Assembly (NCBI GenBank): GCA_028287505.1
Contig: JAQBPN010000127.1
Coordinates: forward strand, 43,051 to 107,050
DNA length: 64,000 bases
Direction of reading: 5' to 3'
From: Fibrobacterota bacterium
GTDB taxonomy: Bacteria; Fibrobacterota; Fibrobacteria; UBA11236
Of the stretch, positions 44,372-52,452 are shown piece by piece (positions within the stretch are counted from its first letter, which is position 1; every line of letters begins with the position of its first letter). Under the pieces are notes generated by a model. That model searched no databases. It was not told where the DNA came from and saw nothing but the letters and a program-made list of their open reading frames with translations. The position numbers and the translations under genes are program-made.

Positions 44372-45154
44372 ATGCTGGAAAGAGCGCCATTCGGGATCGA
44401 AGCATTGGACAGGATGATTGGCGGCGGCGTGGTCAGAGGCAGCGCAACCGTCGTGGAAGGCGCGCCCGGCACCGGCAAGACCACCCTGGGCATGCAGTTC
44501 ATCGTAAACGGCATCGAGAAGTTCCAGGAACCGGGCCTCATCCTCACCTTCGAGGAGTTTCCCAGCCAGTATTACCATGACGCCCTGAACTTCGGGTGGG
44601 ACCTGAAGAAATACGAAGAGTCGGGCATGCTCAAGATCATCTTTTCCGATCCCTCCACCGTCGCCAGCGAGGTGGAGGAGTTGGGCGGCGGCCTGGAAAC
44701 CCTCATCGACGAGATGGGCATCAAGCGCTGCCTGGTCGACTCCCTGACCCATTTCGAATACGCCGCCGAGGAATCGGATTCCCTGCGCGAGATGGAATTC
44801 GATTTCATCACCAGCCTCAAGCGCGAGGGCATCACCTCCCTCTTGCTGCGCGAGAACAGCAATCTCCTGGGCGACACCAGCAGCCTCTCCCAGGCGCCCT
44901 TCATCGCCGACAACTATTTCATCCTGCGCTACGTGGAAATCGACAGCGCCATCTCCAAGGCCATCCTGGTGCTCAAGATGCGCGGCAGCCAGCATGCCAA
45001 GGACATCCGCCAGTTCCATATCGCCAAGGGCGGCATCGAGATCATGGAGAAGTTCGTGGGACGCCAGGGCGTCATGAGCGGTTCGCCGGTCAAGACGGAC
45101 GCGGATACTTTCGTAGAAGCCTTTTCCGCGTTCGGCAAGCGAAAGGGAAAGTAG
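44372..45154 (+). CDS. KaiC-like RecA-family ATPase
   Basis: This 260-residue single-domain protein has the KaiC/RadA-like core: GIEALDRMIGGGVVRGSATVVEG, Walker A GAPGTGKTTL (about 30-39), LTFEEFPSQYYHDAL and Walker B region RCLVDSLTHFEYA. True clock KaiC has two such domains, so this is a KaiC-like regulatory ATPase rather than a clock protein. It has a good AGAGGAGAG ribosome site. The next genes encode two small membrane proteins and a CheY-like regulator on the same strand, so it likely takes part in signalling at the membrane. Its real partner is unknown. Confidence 0.85.
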   Translation: MLERAPFGIEALDRMIGGGVVRGSATVVEGAPGTGKTTLGMQFIVNGIEKFQEPGLILTFEEFPSQYYHDALNFGWDLKKYEESGMLKIIFSDPSTVASEVEELGGGLETLIDEMGIKRCLVDSLTHFEYAAEESDSLREMEFDFITSLKREGITSLLLRENSNLLGDTSSLSQAPFIADNYFILRYVEIDSAISKAILVLKMRGSQHAKDIRQFHIAKGGIEIMEKFVGRQGVMSGSPVKTDADTFVEAFSAFGKRKGK

Positions 45155-45156
45155 GC

Positions 45157-45444
45157 TTGTCCACCCTCCAGGCGATAGGCATGTTGATGGCTTCGCTCCT
45201 GTTCAGCGTCGTGGGGTTCTACCTCACCCTGATCGCCAAGTTCTATCGCATGAAATTCTCCAAGGGACCTCCCCACCGCTATCTGCAGATGGCCCTGGCC
45301 GTGCTCGTGGCCGGCCTGGTGCTCCGGCTGGAGTTTTTCAATTTCATTCCCGCCTTCGTGGCCAACGGAATCATCTGCGCAGGCGGCCTGGCCTTCTCCG
45401 CCCTCGGCTACGCGTTGTACCGCACCATGATGAGCGTGGATTAG
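45157..45444 (+). CDS. Small membrane protein in the KaiC-like cluster
   Basis: This 95-residue protein starts at a TTG two bases after the KaiC-like stop; an ATG at 45181 would give 87 residues. Three hydrophobic segments are visible: about 5-27 (IGMLMASLLFSVVGFYLTLIA), about 44-62 (LQMALAVLVAGLVLRLEFF) and about 66-90. No family is recognised. The tight spacing on both sides indicates an operon with the KaiC-like and response-regulator genes. Confidence 0.75.
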   Translation: MSTLQAIGMLMASLLFSVVGFYLTLIAKFYRMKFSKGPPHRYLQMALAVLVAGLVLRLEFFNFIPAFVANGIICAGGLAFSALGYALYRTMMSVD

Positions 45445-45449
45445 CGGCC

Positions 45450-45749
45450 ATGGTTTCCATCTCCGCCGTCACCATCGTGGTTCTGCACTTGACCTTCATC
45501 GTCACCTTCCTGGTGATTTCCTCGCTCAGCCGCATTTTCGGGGCGGCCCGGAAAAAAAAGCCCTTGTATAAGCTCTTCTATGTGGCGAGCTTTCTGATGA
45601 CCATGTCCATGGTCGTAAGCCTTCTGGGTCTCGATCTCCAATATATGGCCTTGCTGGCCGTTGGCCTCGATTTGATCGGTCTGATCCTGGGATGCGCGGT
45701 AACTTATTTCTACTGGGACTGGCTCCCGCGGGAATTGGCAAAGGGGTAG
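45450..45749 (+). CDS. Second small membrane protein in the KaiC-like cluster
   Basis: This 99-residue protein has an N-terminal hydrophobic segment (about 3-24), a basic loop (ARKKKPLYK, about 32-40) and two more hydrophobic segments (about 41-63 and 66-88). It starts five bases after the preceding gene and ends two bases before the response regulator. No known family. It probably works with the 45157 protein as a small membrane complex. Confidence 0.78.
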   Translation: MVSISAVTIVVLHLTFIVTFLVISSLSRIFGAARKKKPLYKLFYVASFLMTMSMVVSLLGLDLQYMALLAVGLDLIGLILGCAVTYFYWDWLPRELAKG

Positions 45750-45751
45750 GC

Positions 45752-46132
45752 ATGGCGAAGATACTTTGCGTCGACGACGAGAGGGATATCGCGGACCTGG
45801 TAAAGCTCGTGCTCGAGTTGGGCCAGCACCAGGTGACGGTCGTGACCGAACCTGAAAACGCCGTGGCCACGGCCCTGGAGCTCCATCCGGATTTGATCCT
45901 GCTCGATGTGGTGATGCCCCATGTGGACGGCTTCGACATCTTCCGGGAAATCCGCGAACAGCCCTCCCTGGCCAAGATTCCGATCGCCTTCCTGACGAGC
46001 AACAACAAATCCGTGGATCTGATGGTGGGCCTGCACGTGATGAAGGCCGAAGACTACATCACCAAGCCATTCGGCAAGCAGGAACTCCTCGATCGGGTCA
46101 ACGCTCTCCTCAAAAAATACGGCACCGCCTAG
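45752..46132 (+). CDS. CheY-like single-domain response regulator
   Basis: This 126-residue receiver domain has the acid pocket (VDDERD), the acceptor Asp52 in LILLDVVMPHVDG, a Thr in AFLTSNN and Lys105 in DYITKPFG. No output domain is present, so it must act by protein binding, as CheY and Spo0F do. The ATG at 45752 has AAAGGGG upstream. It ends the KaiC-like cluster, ahead of a strong terminator. No kinase gene is adjacent; the hybrid kinase at 29.9 kb could be a source of phosphate, but nothing shows it. Confidence 0.92.
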   Translation: MAKILCVDDERDIADLVKLVLELGQHQVTVVTEPENAVATALELHPDLILLDVVMPHVDGFDIFREIREQPSLAKIPIAFLTSNNKSVDLMVGLHVMKAEDYITKPFGKQELLDRVNALLKKYGTA

Positions 46133-46158
46133 CTCCGACGCTTCCATTCCATGATGAA

Positions 46159-46186
46159 AAAGGCCCGCCGCAAGCGGGCCTTTCCA
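46159..46186 (+). terminator. Rho-independent terminator of the KaiC-like cluster
   Basis: AAAGGCCCGC-cgcaa-GCGGGCCTTT (46159-46183) is a ten-pair stem ending in T, 26 bases after the response-regulator stop. Confidence 0.85.
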
Positions 46187-46219
46187 TTTCCGGATTCCAA
46201 CCCCGGAGGGATTCCCAAC

Positions 46220-46239
46220 AGGCAACCTTTTGGTTGCCT
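46220..46239. promoter_or_regulatory. Operator 1 upstream of the SRPBCC/ArsR pair
   Basis: AGGCAACCttttGGTTGCCT is a perfect inverted repeat whose right arm contains the -35 box (TTGCCT, 46234-46239). The same half-sites recur at 46263-46278. Confidence 0.7.
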
Positions 46240-46262
46240 TTGTTATCCGATAGGATTATATT
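46234..46262 (+). promoter_or_regulatory. Sigma-70-type promoter of the SRPBCC/ArsR pair
   Basis: TTGCCT (46234-46239) and TATATT (46257-46262) are 17 bases apart. The predicted start of transcription is near 46269, giving a leader of about 12 bases. Confidence 0.7.
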
Positions 46263-46278
46263 GCAACCAGGAGGTTGC
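46263..46278. promoter_or_regulatory. Operator 2, overlapping the ribosome-binding site
   Basis: GCAACCAGGAGGTTGC has the same arms and four-base spacer as operator 1 and contains the AGGAGG ribosome site (46269-46274). The centres of the two operators are about 41 bases apart, so they bracket the promoter. Confidence 0.7.
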
Positions 46279-46280
46279 CT

Positions 46281-46733
46281 ATGCAGGATCGCATCGAGAA
46301 ACGCATCGAGTTGAAGGCCCCGGTTTCCCGGGTCTGGCGCGCGCTTACGGACTACCGGGAATTCGGAGAGTGGTTCCGGGTGAAGCTGGAAGGACCATTC
46401 GCGGTAGGCCGGACGGCGCGCGGCAACATCACCTATCCGGGATACGAGCACTACAAGTGGGAAGCCGTCGTGCAGGCCATGGAGCCCGAAAGACTCTTTT
46501 CATTCACATGGCACCCGTACGCCATCGATCTGAACGTGGACTATTCCAAAGAGCCGTCCACGCTTGTCGAATTCAAACTGGAGAAAACCCCGGACGGCAC
46601 TCTGCTTTTGCTCAGCGAATCCGGGTTCGACAAAATCCCCGCCGGCCGCCGGCCGGAAGCATTCCGCATGAACGACGGGGGATGGACGGAACAGATGAAA
46701 AACATAGAGGCCCATATTGCCGCAAAGACCTAG
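46281..46733 (+). CDS. SRPBCC (AHSA1-type) ligand-binding protein
   Basis: This 150-residue protein of the START/SRPBCC fold has family marks IEKRIELKAPVSRVWRALTD, GEWFRV and EAVVQAMEPERLFSFTWHP. Members bind hydrophobic ligands or act as small enzymes and stress proteins. The start at 46281 follows AGGAGG by six bases; the TTG two codons earlier is not used. It overlaps the downstream ArsR-type gene by 17 bases. Pairing of SRPBCC with ArsR regulators is common and suggests ligand-controlled expression. Confidence 0.9.
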   Translation: MQDRIEKRIELKAPVSRVWRALTDYREFGEWFRVKLEGPFAVGRTARGNITYPGYEHYKWEAVVQAMEPERLFSFTWHPYAIDLNVDYSKEPSTLVEFKLEKTPDGTLLLLSESGFDKIPAGRRPEAFRMNDGGWTEQMKNIEAHIAAKT

Positions 46734-47079
46734 CCGAACCGCCGCCAAGCGGCCGGTCCATGCCTCTGTCCCGCCCGCCGCCGCCGTTTTCGCCGCCCTC
46801 GGAGACGAGACCCGTCTCACCCTGGTCCGGAAACTCACCACCGGCCCGCCCCGCTCCATCTCCCAACTGACGCAAGGCAGCAAACTCTCCCGCCAGGCCA
46901 TCACCAAACACATCCGCGTCCTGCAACGCGCCGGAGTGCTCCGCAGCATCCGCCAAGGCCGCGAAACCCTATGCGCTTTCGATCCCAAACCCATCCAGGC
47001 AGCCCAAGCCTACCTCGACTCCCTATCCGAACAATGGGACCAAGCCCTATCCAGACTGAAATCCTTCGTCGAAGATTGA
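46717..47079 (+). CDS. ArsR-family transcriptional repressor
   Basis: This 120-residue winged-helix regulator contains PAAAVFAALGDETRLTLVRKL, the recognition helix region SKLSRQAITKHIRVLQRAGV and the wing RQGRETLCAFDP. No metal-binding cysteine pair is seen in the helix 3 region, so it is more like the ligand-linked, SRPBCC-paired ArsR group. It is read from a TTG inside the SRPBCC gene. It likely binds the twin inverted repeats before the promoter and represses both genes. Confidence 0.87.
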   Translation: MPQRPSRTAAKRPVHASVPPAAAVFAALGDETRLTLVRKLTTGPPRSISQLTQGSKLSRQAITKHIRVLQRAGVLRSIRQGRETLCAFDPKPIQAAQAYLDSLSEQWDQALSRLKSFVED

Positions 47080-47444
47080 GTAGGAGAGGAGAGAGGGAGG
47101 TACCTTTGGCCCGGACGGCCCCCAGGACTCAAAGCCCTCTCTTCGCGCGGCCTCGCCTCCCCAGGCCGCGCCGACCTACGAACAAAGCCCAACGTATTCT
47201 CTTCTTAGATAACAGCCTACCCGCCTCGTAAAAGGACCGCGAGGGTCCAGGGGGTCTTAGGTATTCTCTTGGGTTTCGGTCTTATCCGCCGCGCCGGAGC
47301 ATCGTGGCGGCTTGGGGGTCCCCGCCCCAGGCGGAGGCTTGTCTGAGCGCGGGCTCGGCGAGGGAAACATCTAGAGTATGACCCGCGCGAGTTCCGGAGC
47401 CTGGGGCGGGGAGCCCCCAAGCCCCCAGGGAGCTCTTTACCGCG
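47080..47444. other. Intergenic region with two inverted repeats
   Basis: This 365-base gap lies between the convergent ArsR-type gene and the unknown gene at 47445. It holds a hairpin GCGCGGCCT...AGGCCGCGC (about 47136-47163) and the element at 47309-47423 (separate entry). No open frame here looks coding. Confidence 0.5.
47309..47423. repeat. GC-rich inverted-repeat element
   Basis: Ends GGCTTGGGGGTCCCCGCC (from 47309) and its complement ending at 47423 pair over about 23 bases with one base bulged. The inner GCGCGGG and CCCGCGC also pair. It is about 115 bases long. It shares style, though not clear sequence, with the 38378-38600 element. Confidence 0.6.
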
Positions 47445-48107
47445 TTACCACGCGTCCTTAGTGCCTGAAGTCTCCTGCTTGGCCGCCGAAAGGGCTTCCT
47501 CCAGTTCCTTGGCCGCCGCGATGTATTCCTGGTTCTTCGGGCCCTTGCCCTTGAAGTGTTCCAGGATCACCGTCAACTTTTCCTCCGTGAAGGTCAGTTT
47601 CATCTGCTTGGTGACCTTACCCTTATAACCCCATTTCTTCATCAGCTCCTCGCTGAGTTCGAAGGAGTCTTCGGGAGAGTAGAAGTTCATTTCCTCGGAC
47701 TGGAATGCGAAGCACTCGTCCATGTCCATGCACTCGGGGGCGGGCGCGCCGGAAGCCTGCAACTCCATCCATTTATGCACGTGGCGTTTGCGCACTTCCA
47801 GGATCTTGTCCAGGCGCATATATCCGATGATCAGGAACTTGCCGCGATAGGCTTCCGCGCTCCCCTGATAGCGTGTCCCGAACAGGAAGTAACGCCGGCG
47901 GTTCTTCATGGTGGCCAGGCGCGTCTTCGCATTCGCGCATTGGAGAAAGCCGTAGCTCCCGGTCTCGTAGTTGGGTTCCAGGATGGGATTGCCGCGCTCG
48001 TCCAGGGGTTCCCGCACCGCCAGCTCATGCTGTTTCGCGGAATCCAGATGGATGAGTACGCCTTCGCCTTTGCCCCGATAGTCCTGCCAATTTCCCGCGC
48101 TCAACAT
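47445..48107 (-). CDS. Protein of unknown function
   Basis: This 220-residue soluble protein is not recognised. No signal peptide or membrane segment is visible. The N-terminal half reads as mixed alpha/beta (GEGVLIHLDSAKQHELAV, YFLFGTRYQGSAEAYRGKFLIIGYM), with an aromatic and basic core. The C-terminal part is helical and charged (KELEEALSAAKQETSG). Codon use and composition match the neighbours, and a good promoter lies about 100 bases upstream. A small cytoplasmic or nucleic-acid-linked role is possible; no function is claimed. Confidence 0.75.
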   Translation of the reverse strand: MLSAGNWQDYRGKGEGVLIHLDSAKQHELAVREPLDERGNPILEPNYETGSYGFLQCANAKTRLATMKNRRRYFLFGTRYQGSAEAYRGKFLIIGYMRLDKILEVRKRHVHKWMELQASGAPAPECMDMDECFAFQSEEMNFYSPEDSFELSEELMKKWGYKGKVTKQMKLTFTEEKLTVILEHFKGKGPKNQEYIAAAKELEEALSAAKQETSGTKDAW

Positions 48108-48212
48108 ATGTCTTGGACCTTTCGGCTGGAGGACTGGGCGCTTTGGAACCGGATTTTCCGGATTCCCGCCAATACCATCGGCATGGGCATTTTAGGCCCG
48201 CCGTTAAAATCC

Positions 48213-48242
48213 AATATAGGGAAAATCCCCGTTTCGCGTCAA
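48213..48242 (-). promoter_or_regulatory. Sigma-70-type promoter of the unknown gene
   Basis: On the minus strand, TTGACG (48242-48237) and TATATT (48218-48213) are 18 bases apart. The predicted leader to the ATG at 48107 is about 100 bases. Confidence 0.7.
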
Positions 48243-48262
48243 TGAATCCTTGGGAATCCGCG

Positions 48263-49078
48263 CTAAATGGCGACTTTTTCGGAGATCACGGGATGTCCCA
48301 GGAATACTTCCGAGAGGCGATCGAAGCCTTCGGTTTGATCAGTTGTGAGAAATCGTTGCGAACCGGTACGAGTCAAAGTCCGTTCGATCTCCGGATGGCG
48401 CGCCAGATAGTCCGCCAGGCTGGGGGCGACGATATCGCCCTGGATCAGGATGTCCACATTGGCCGGGACGATGGCGCGGATTTTGGGCAGAAGCAACGGA
48501 TAGTGCGTGCACGCCAGCAGCAAAGCGCCTATGCCGTCTCCGCCCATCGCCAGCGTCTCGCGCCAATATTTTGCGAGGTAGTAGTCTATGCCCGGGCCGT
48601 CCAGTTCGCCGGCCTCCACCATGGGAACCAGCAAGGGGCAGGCTTTCTGGATCAAGGCCAGTCCCGGGGCGAGCTTGGCCAGTTCCATCGGGAAGCTCAT
48701 GGACTTGACCGTGCCTTCGGTCGCCCACAGGGCCACGCTGCGCGAGCGGGGGTAGTCCGCCAGGGCTTCGGCCGAGGGCCGGATGATGCCGAGCACGTGG
48801 CGATCCGGGTGCTCCAAGGGCATCACCTTCTGCTGGATGGTCCTCAGGGCCTTGGCGGACGCGGTGTTGCACGCGATGATGACCAGTTTGCACCCGCGCT
48901 GGAACAGTTCGTCGATGCATTCCTTGCTGAACCGGAAAATGGCGTCGAAGGAGCGGCTGCCGTACGGGGTGCGGGCATTGTCGCCCAGGTAGATATAGTC
49001 ATATTGGGGCAGGCGCGCGCGGATGCTTTTGAAAATGGTCAGACCGCCGAAGCCGGAGTCGAATATGCCGATGTGCAT
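48263..49078 (-). CDS. murI: Glutamate racemase
   Basis: This 271-residue enzyme makes D-glutamate for peptidoglycan. The N-terminal IGIFDSGFGGLTIFKSIR, YLGDNARTPYG and the two catalytic cysteines in IIACNTASA and LLLACTHYPLL are all present. The length is normal. It is divergent from the SEC-C gene, with 77 bases between the starts. That short region must hold both promoters. Confidence 0.95.
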   Translation of the reverse strand: MHIGIFDSGFGGLTIFKSIRARLPQYDYIYLGDNARTPYGSRSFDAIFRFSKECIDELFQRGCKLVIIACNTASAKALRTIQQKVMPLEHPDRHVLGIIRPSAEALADYPRSRSVALWATEGTVKSMSFPMELAKLAPGLALIQKACPLLVPMVEAGELDGPGIDYYLAKYWRETLAMGGDGIGALLLACTHYPLLLPKIRAIVPANVDILIQGDIVAPSLADYLARHPEIERTLTRTGSQRFLTTDQTEGFDRLSEVFLGHPVISEKVAI

Positions 49079-49155
49079 CGCCTTTGATCCGTTGGGTCGG
49101 AGACCGACCGGTTTAGTTAAATTATCGGGAGAGGGCCGATGTCCGGCTTCCCATT

Positions 49156-50535
49156 ATGGATGCAAGCAAGTTAAGAAATTCCTGCATTTGCGGTAATACC
49201 CTCCCGTACCTGGAATGTTGCGGTCGCTTCGCCGATCCCCATCCCGGCGCGAAGGCGGCAACCGCGGCCGGACAGGGCCTTGCGGAAGCCGCAACCGCCT
49301 CCGATTTGATTTTCGGCGCCGCCGATGCGGACGCCGCCCCCGAGGCCGCCGGGGAGGGGGGAAGCGCGGCCGATGGGTCCGGCGCCATGTATCATGCCTT
49401 CCGTCACGGTCTCCATGAGCTATCCATGGCCCTTTTCCCCCTGAGGGCGCTGTACCAGGCCTATTGGGAGAAGCTGACCAAGGAGGATTATCCCCACGAT
49501 ATGCTGATGGAGGATCCGGAATACGGCCGCGCCATCGTCGAGAACTTCTTCTGGGACCATTTCGTCCAGTATTCGGATGCCCGCCCGATCCTCCGCACGG
49601 CCCGGGAACTGGAAGCCAAGGATTTGCGTCTCGCCCACGACTTGATGCAATGGTCCTACTCGCCCCTCTGGTTCTACCGCGTGCAGGAACGCACGCCCAA
49701 AACGGCGCGGTTGATCAACCTGGGCAATCTCAAGACCCACGTGGTTTATCACGGCGGCCGCCTCACCGAGGGGGTTGAAGGCGTGCTGACGCGCATCCTG
49801 CCTTTCCGGGGCAAGGAATTCTGCGGCCACGCATCCCTGGTTTTCGGCGAGGGCGCCGCCGCGTCTCCGGACGCTCCGCCCGCCGCCGGCGCGCCCGCCG
49901 CCGCCTCCTACGCCAGAATGGAATCCCTGTTCCGGGCCGGATGCCGCGAACTGGCGGTGAAGCCTTCGGTGACTTTGCGTCCGGACGTGCATTGCGATGA
50001 ATGGCGCCGCCATGGATCCGTCTTCCTTGCGCTTTGGCGCGCCGAAGCTTATGATTCCACCGTGGGCCGGCCGGCGCGCGGGTCCGGCTCTTCTCCCGTG
50101 TTCAACCTGGCCCTGCGCAGCCGCGATGCATTGCTTTCGACCCTGGCCGTCTGCCAGGAGGCGCGCGCTTCCGGCCAGGGGACATGGGACCTGCGTTTCC
50201 GCGCCATGCGCGTGGCCCGCATGGAGCTGAAGGGAGGAAACCTGTTGGTTACCGTTGCCGATCCCGCCTTCCGCGCCCATGTGCGCGACTGGTTGCGCGA
50301 CCGATTGGGAGCGGCGGTCAGCGTACCGGACGATGGCGTAGTGGAATCCATGCCCGGGGAAAGCCCGGAATCCCAGGATATGTGGGTGCATACCCCTTTG
50401 GACGCCTTGAACGGCCAAACGCCCGTCCAGGCCAGCGGGCATGATTGGGGCCGCCGCCGTCTGCAATTGCTGTTGCAGGAAATGATCAAGCAAGGCCGGG
50501 ACATCGTTTCCCTCCGGAGCCAGTTGGGGTTATGA
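49156..50535 (+). CDS. Large protein with N-terminal SEC-C zinc motif
   Basis: This 459-residue protein begins with a SEC-C type metal motif (CICGNTLPYLECCG, residues about 10-23), as found at the end of SecA and in YchJ-like proteins. An Ala-rich linker (about 30-75) and a long region without recognised family follow. That region holds SPLWFYRVQERTPKTARLINLGNLKT and a later nucleotide- or RNA-related looking stretch. The gene ends ATGA, overlapping the next gene by four bases, so the two are coupled. The frame to 50445 of the downstream gene is a misread and not used. Confidence 0.8.
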   Translation: MDASKLRNSCICGNTLPYLECCGRFADPHPGAKAATAAGQGLAEAATASDLIFGAADADAAPEAAGEGGSAADGSGAMYHAFRHGLHELSMALFPLRALYQAYWEKLTKEDYPHDMLMEDPEYGRAIVENFFWDHFVQYSDARPILRTARELEAKDLRLAHDLMQWSYSPLWFYRVQERTPKTARLINLGNLKTHVVYHGGRLTEGVEGVLTRILPFRGKEFCGHASLVFGEGAAASPDAPPAAGAPAAASYARMESLFRAGCRELAVKPSVTLRPDVHCDEWRRHGSVFLALWRAEAYDSTVGRPARGSGSSPVFNLALRSRDALLSTLAVCQEARASGQGTWDLRFRAMRVARMELKGGNLLVTVADPAFRAHVRDWLRDRLGAAVSVPDDGVVESMPGESPESQDMWVHTPLDALNGQTPVQASGHDWGRRRLQLLLQEMIKQGRDIVSLRSQLGL

Positions 50536-52448
50536 TATCCGGGATGCCCAGGTTGCGCGTGGCGGCGGCAGTCGCCGGGGTTCTCCCCTTGGTCCTGATC
50601 CTGACGGCGGGATGCGAATCCGCGCCGCCTTTGGATCTGGACTCGGTGAAAACCTTCCTGATGGATCCCAACGGCGTGACCCTGAAGGATCTTTCCATGC
50701 TTCCCGTCCTGAACCGGCGGGATACCTTGCGGTTGACGCGGGTGGAGGCCGTCCTGCGGGAGCCTTTCCGGCTGGATGAAGTGGTCGGGGACATCCTTTC
50801 CCGCACCGCGGCGGATTCCCTGCGGTCCGGCATGCCCGTCTCCCCGGATTCCCTTTGGCCCCTGCTGGATGTGGAGTCCGCCCGTAGCATGGACGCTACC
50901 GTCCCTGCCGCGCCCTCCGGTCGGAAGGCCGCGGTTCCGCCCAAGGCCGATTCCGCCGGAGGCTTCAAGACGGCCGCCCTGGCGGCTTTCAAACCCGAAC
51001 TGGCATTGGCCGATATCCGCGAGGGCCTGCGCGAGCACACCTCCGGCCTTACCGAAGCGGAAAGGAATTTCCTCTACCGGGAAGCCCCGGCGCTTTTCCT
51101 GCAGGAAGAAGAGGATACGGCCCTGACCGCCGTGCAAAACGAATTGAAGCGGCTGGAGGGCGACGCGCGCACCCATCGCATCATGGAACTGGCGGGCCGG
51201 CTCAAGTGGGCAGGGCTGACGCGCGCTTCGGCCGCGGCGTGGCGGCTGGAAACCTGGTTGATCCAATGCTTCCGCAGCGGGGAAGAGGCCGCCGCCATCA
51301 AGAAGCTGAAAAAGGCAGGCGGGCGGGAGTTCCCCGTGCACGTGGGCACCGCGGGCGCCGATCGCCAGGTGGTGGGCAACGGCATCTGGATCGATCCCGG
51401 CGGGGACGATGAATATATCTTCACCGGGCCCGGAAAACCCGGCGGCTTCACGCTGGTTCTGGATGCGGGCGGCAACGATATCTACCTGTCCAAGGACAGC
51501 CTCCAGCAATCCGCCGGCAACCTGGGGGTGAGCGTGTTGGCCGATCTGGCGGGATCCGATCGGTACCTGGGGTCCAACTTCGCCTTCGCTTCCGCCGAGT
51601 TCGGATTCTCCTCCCTGTTCGACGCCGCGGGCCATGACACCTATGAAGGCCGGTGCGCCTCGTTGGGATTCGGCTTCTACGGCATCGGAATCTTGCAGGA
51701 CGAGGGCGGCAACGATGTCTATTCCGCCAGCCTGATGTCCGAGGGAGCGGGTTCCACCAAGGGGGCCGGCATCATCCTGGAGCGATCGGGTGAAGACCGC
51801 TATCTGGCGCGCCCCACTTTCAAGGATGACCTGAGGTATACGGATCATTACATCCAGATGGTGCAGGGCTTCGCCACGGGTTTTTCCCCGGACTACCCGG
51901 GCGGCATCGGATTGCTGCGCGACGGAGGCGGCAACGACATCTATCTGGCCGATATCTTCGGGCAGGGAGCGGGGTATTGGTATGCCATGGGCCTGCTCAT
52001 CGACGAGGCCGGGGATGATCGCTATTCGGCCCACCAGTACGCCCAGGGAGCCGGAGTGCATATCGCCGTCGGCGGACTGCTGGATTTCGGAGGCAACGAT
52101 CATTACGCCTCCAAAGGGGTGAGCCAGGGTTGCGGCCACGACTATGGATTCGGATACCTGTTCGACAAGTCTGGGGACGACGCCTACCTGGCCACGGACA
52201 TGAGCCAGGGGGGCGGCAGCGCCAACGGCCTGGGGATTTTACAGGACGCCTCCGGCGACGATCTCTATGAAACCCTCAATCCGGAAATGGCATTGGGGCA
52301 TGCGGACATGCGCCGCGATCGCGGCAGCTTCGGCTTCTTCCTGGACCGGGGCGGCAAGGACAGATACACGCGGGCACAGGGCGAGGGCGCCGCCTGGCGC
52401 GTCTTCAACGGAAAGAACAAGGGCAATGGTTTCGGCCTGGACAAATAA
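50532..52448 (+). CDS. GGND-repeat lipoprotein
   Basis: This protein of about 638 residues starts at 50532 (MISGMPRLRVA), overlapping the previous stop. The signal sequence ends LTAGC, so lipid anchoring is likely. Residues about 20-280 are helical. From about 300 to the end there are some ten or more repeats of a hydrophobic strand followed by D-x-G-G-N-D-x-Y (LVLDAGGNDIYL, ILQDEGGNDVYS, LLIDEAGDDRYS, LLDFGGNDHYAS), alternating with QGxGxxxGxG segments. This looks like a beta-solenoid, perhaps calcium-binding at the Asp residues. No known family is clearly recognised. A HEAT-like exported protein follows four bases downstream. Confidence 0.82.
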   Translation: MISGMPRLRVAAAVAGVLPLVLILTAGCESAPPLDLDSVKTFLMDPNGVTLKDLSMLPVLNRRDTLRLTRVEAVLREPFRLDEVVGDILSRTAADSLRSGMPVSPDSLWPLLDVESARSMDATVPAAPSGRKAAVPPKADSAGGFKTAALAAFKPELALADIREGLREHTSGLTEAERNFLYREAPALFLQEEEDTALTAVQNELKRLEGDARTHRIMELAGRLKWAGLTRASAAAWRLETWLIQCFRSGEEAAAIKKLKKAGGREFPVHVGTAGADRQVVGNGIWIDPGGDDEYIFTGPGKPGGFTLVLDAGGNDIYLSKDSLQQSAGNLGVSVLADLAGSDRYLGSNFAFASAEFGFSSLFDAAGHDTYEGRCASLGFGFYGIGILQDEGGNDVYSASLMSEGAGSTKGAGIILERSGEDRYLARPTFKDDLRYTDHYIQMVQGFATGFSPDYPGGIGLLRDGGGNDIYLADIFGQGAGYWYAMGLLIDEAGDDRYSAHQYAQGAGVHIAVGGLLDFGGNDHYASKGVSQGCGHDYGFGYLFDKSGDDAYLATDMSQGGGSANGLGILQDASGDDLYETLNPEMALGHADMRRDRGSFGFFLDRGGKDRYTRAQGEGAAWRVFNGKNKGNGFGLDK

Positions 52449-52452
52449 AGAC

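Noticed and set aside
46220..46245. First inverted repeat before the SRPBCC gene as a Rho-independent terminator
   Set aside because: GGCAACC-TTTT-GGTTGCC followed by TTTGTT could end transcription, but the response-regulator unit already has a stronger terminator at 46159-46186. The identical second repeat and the promoter between them fit an operator better.
47080..47444. CRISPR-like repeats near the ArsR-type gene
   Set aside because: The repeats are inverted, not direct with regular spacers, and no cas genes are present.
50049..52139. A 696-codon minus-strand frame opposite the GGND lipoprotein
   Set aside because: It crosses two well-supported plus-strand genes and has no recognisable domain.
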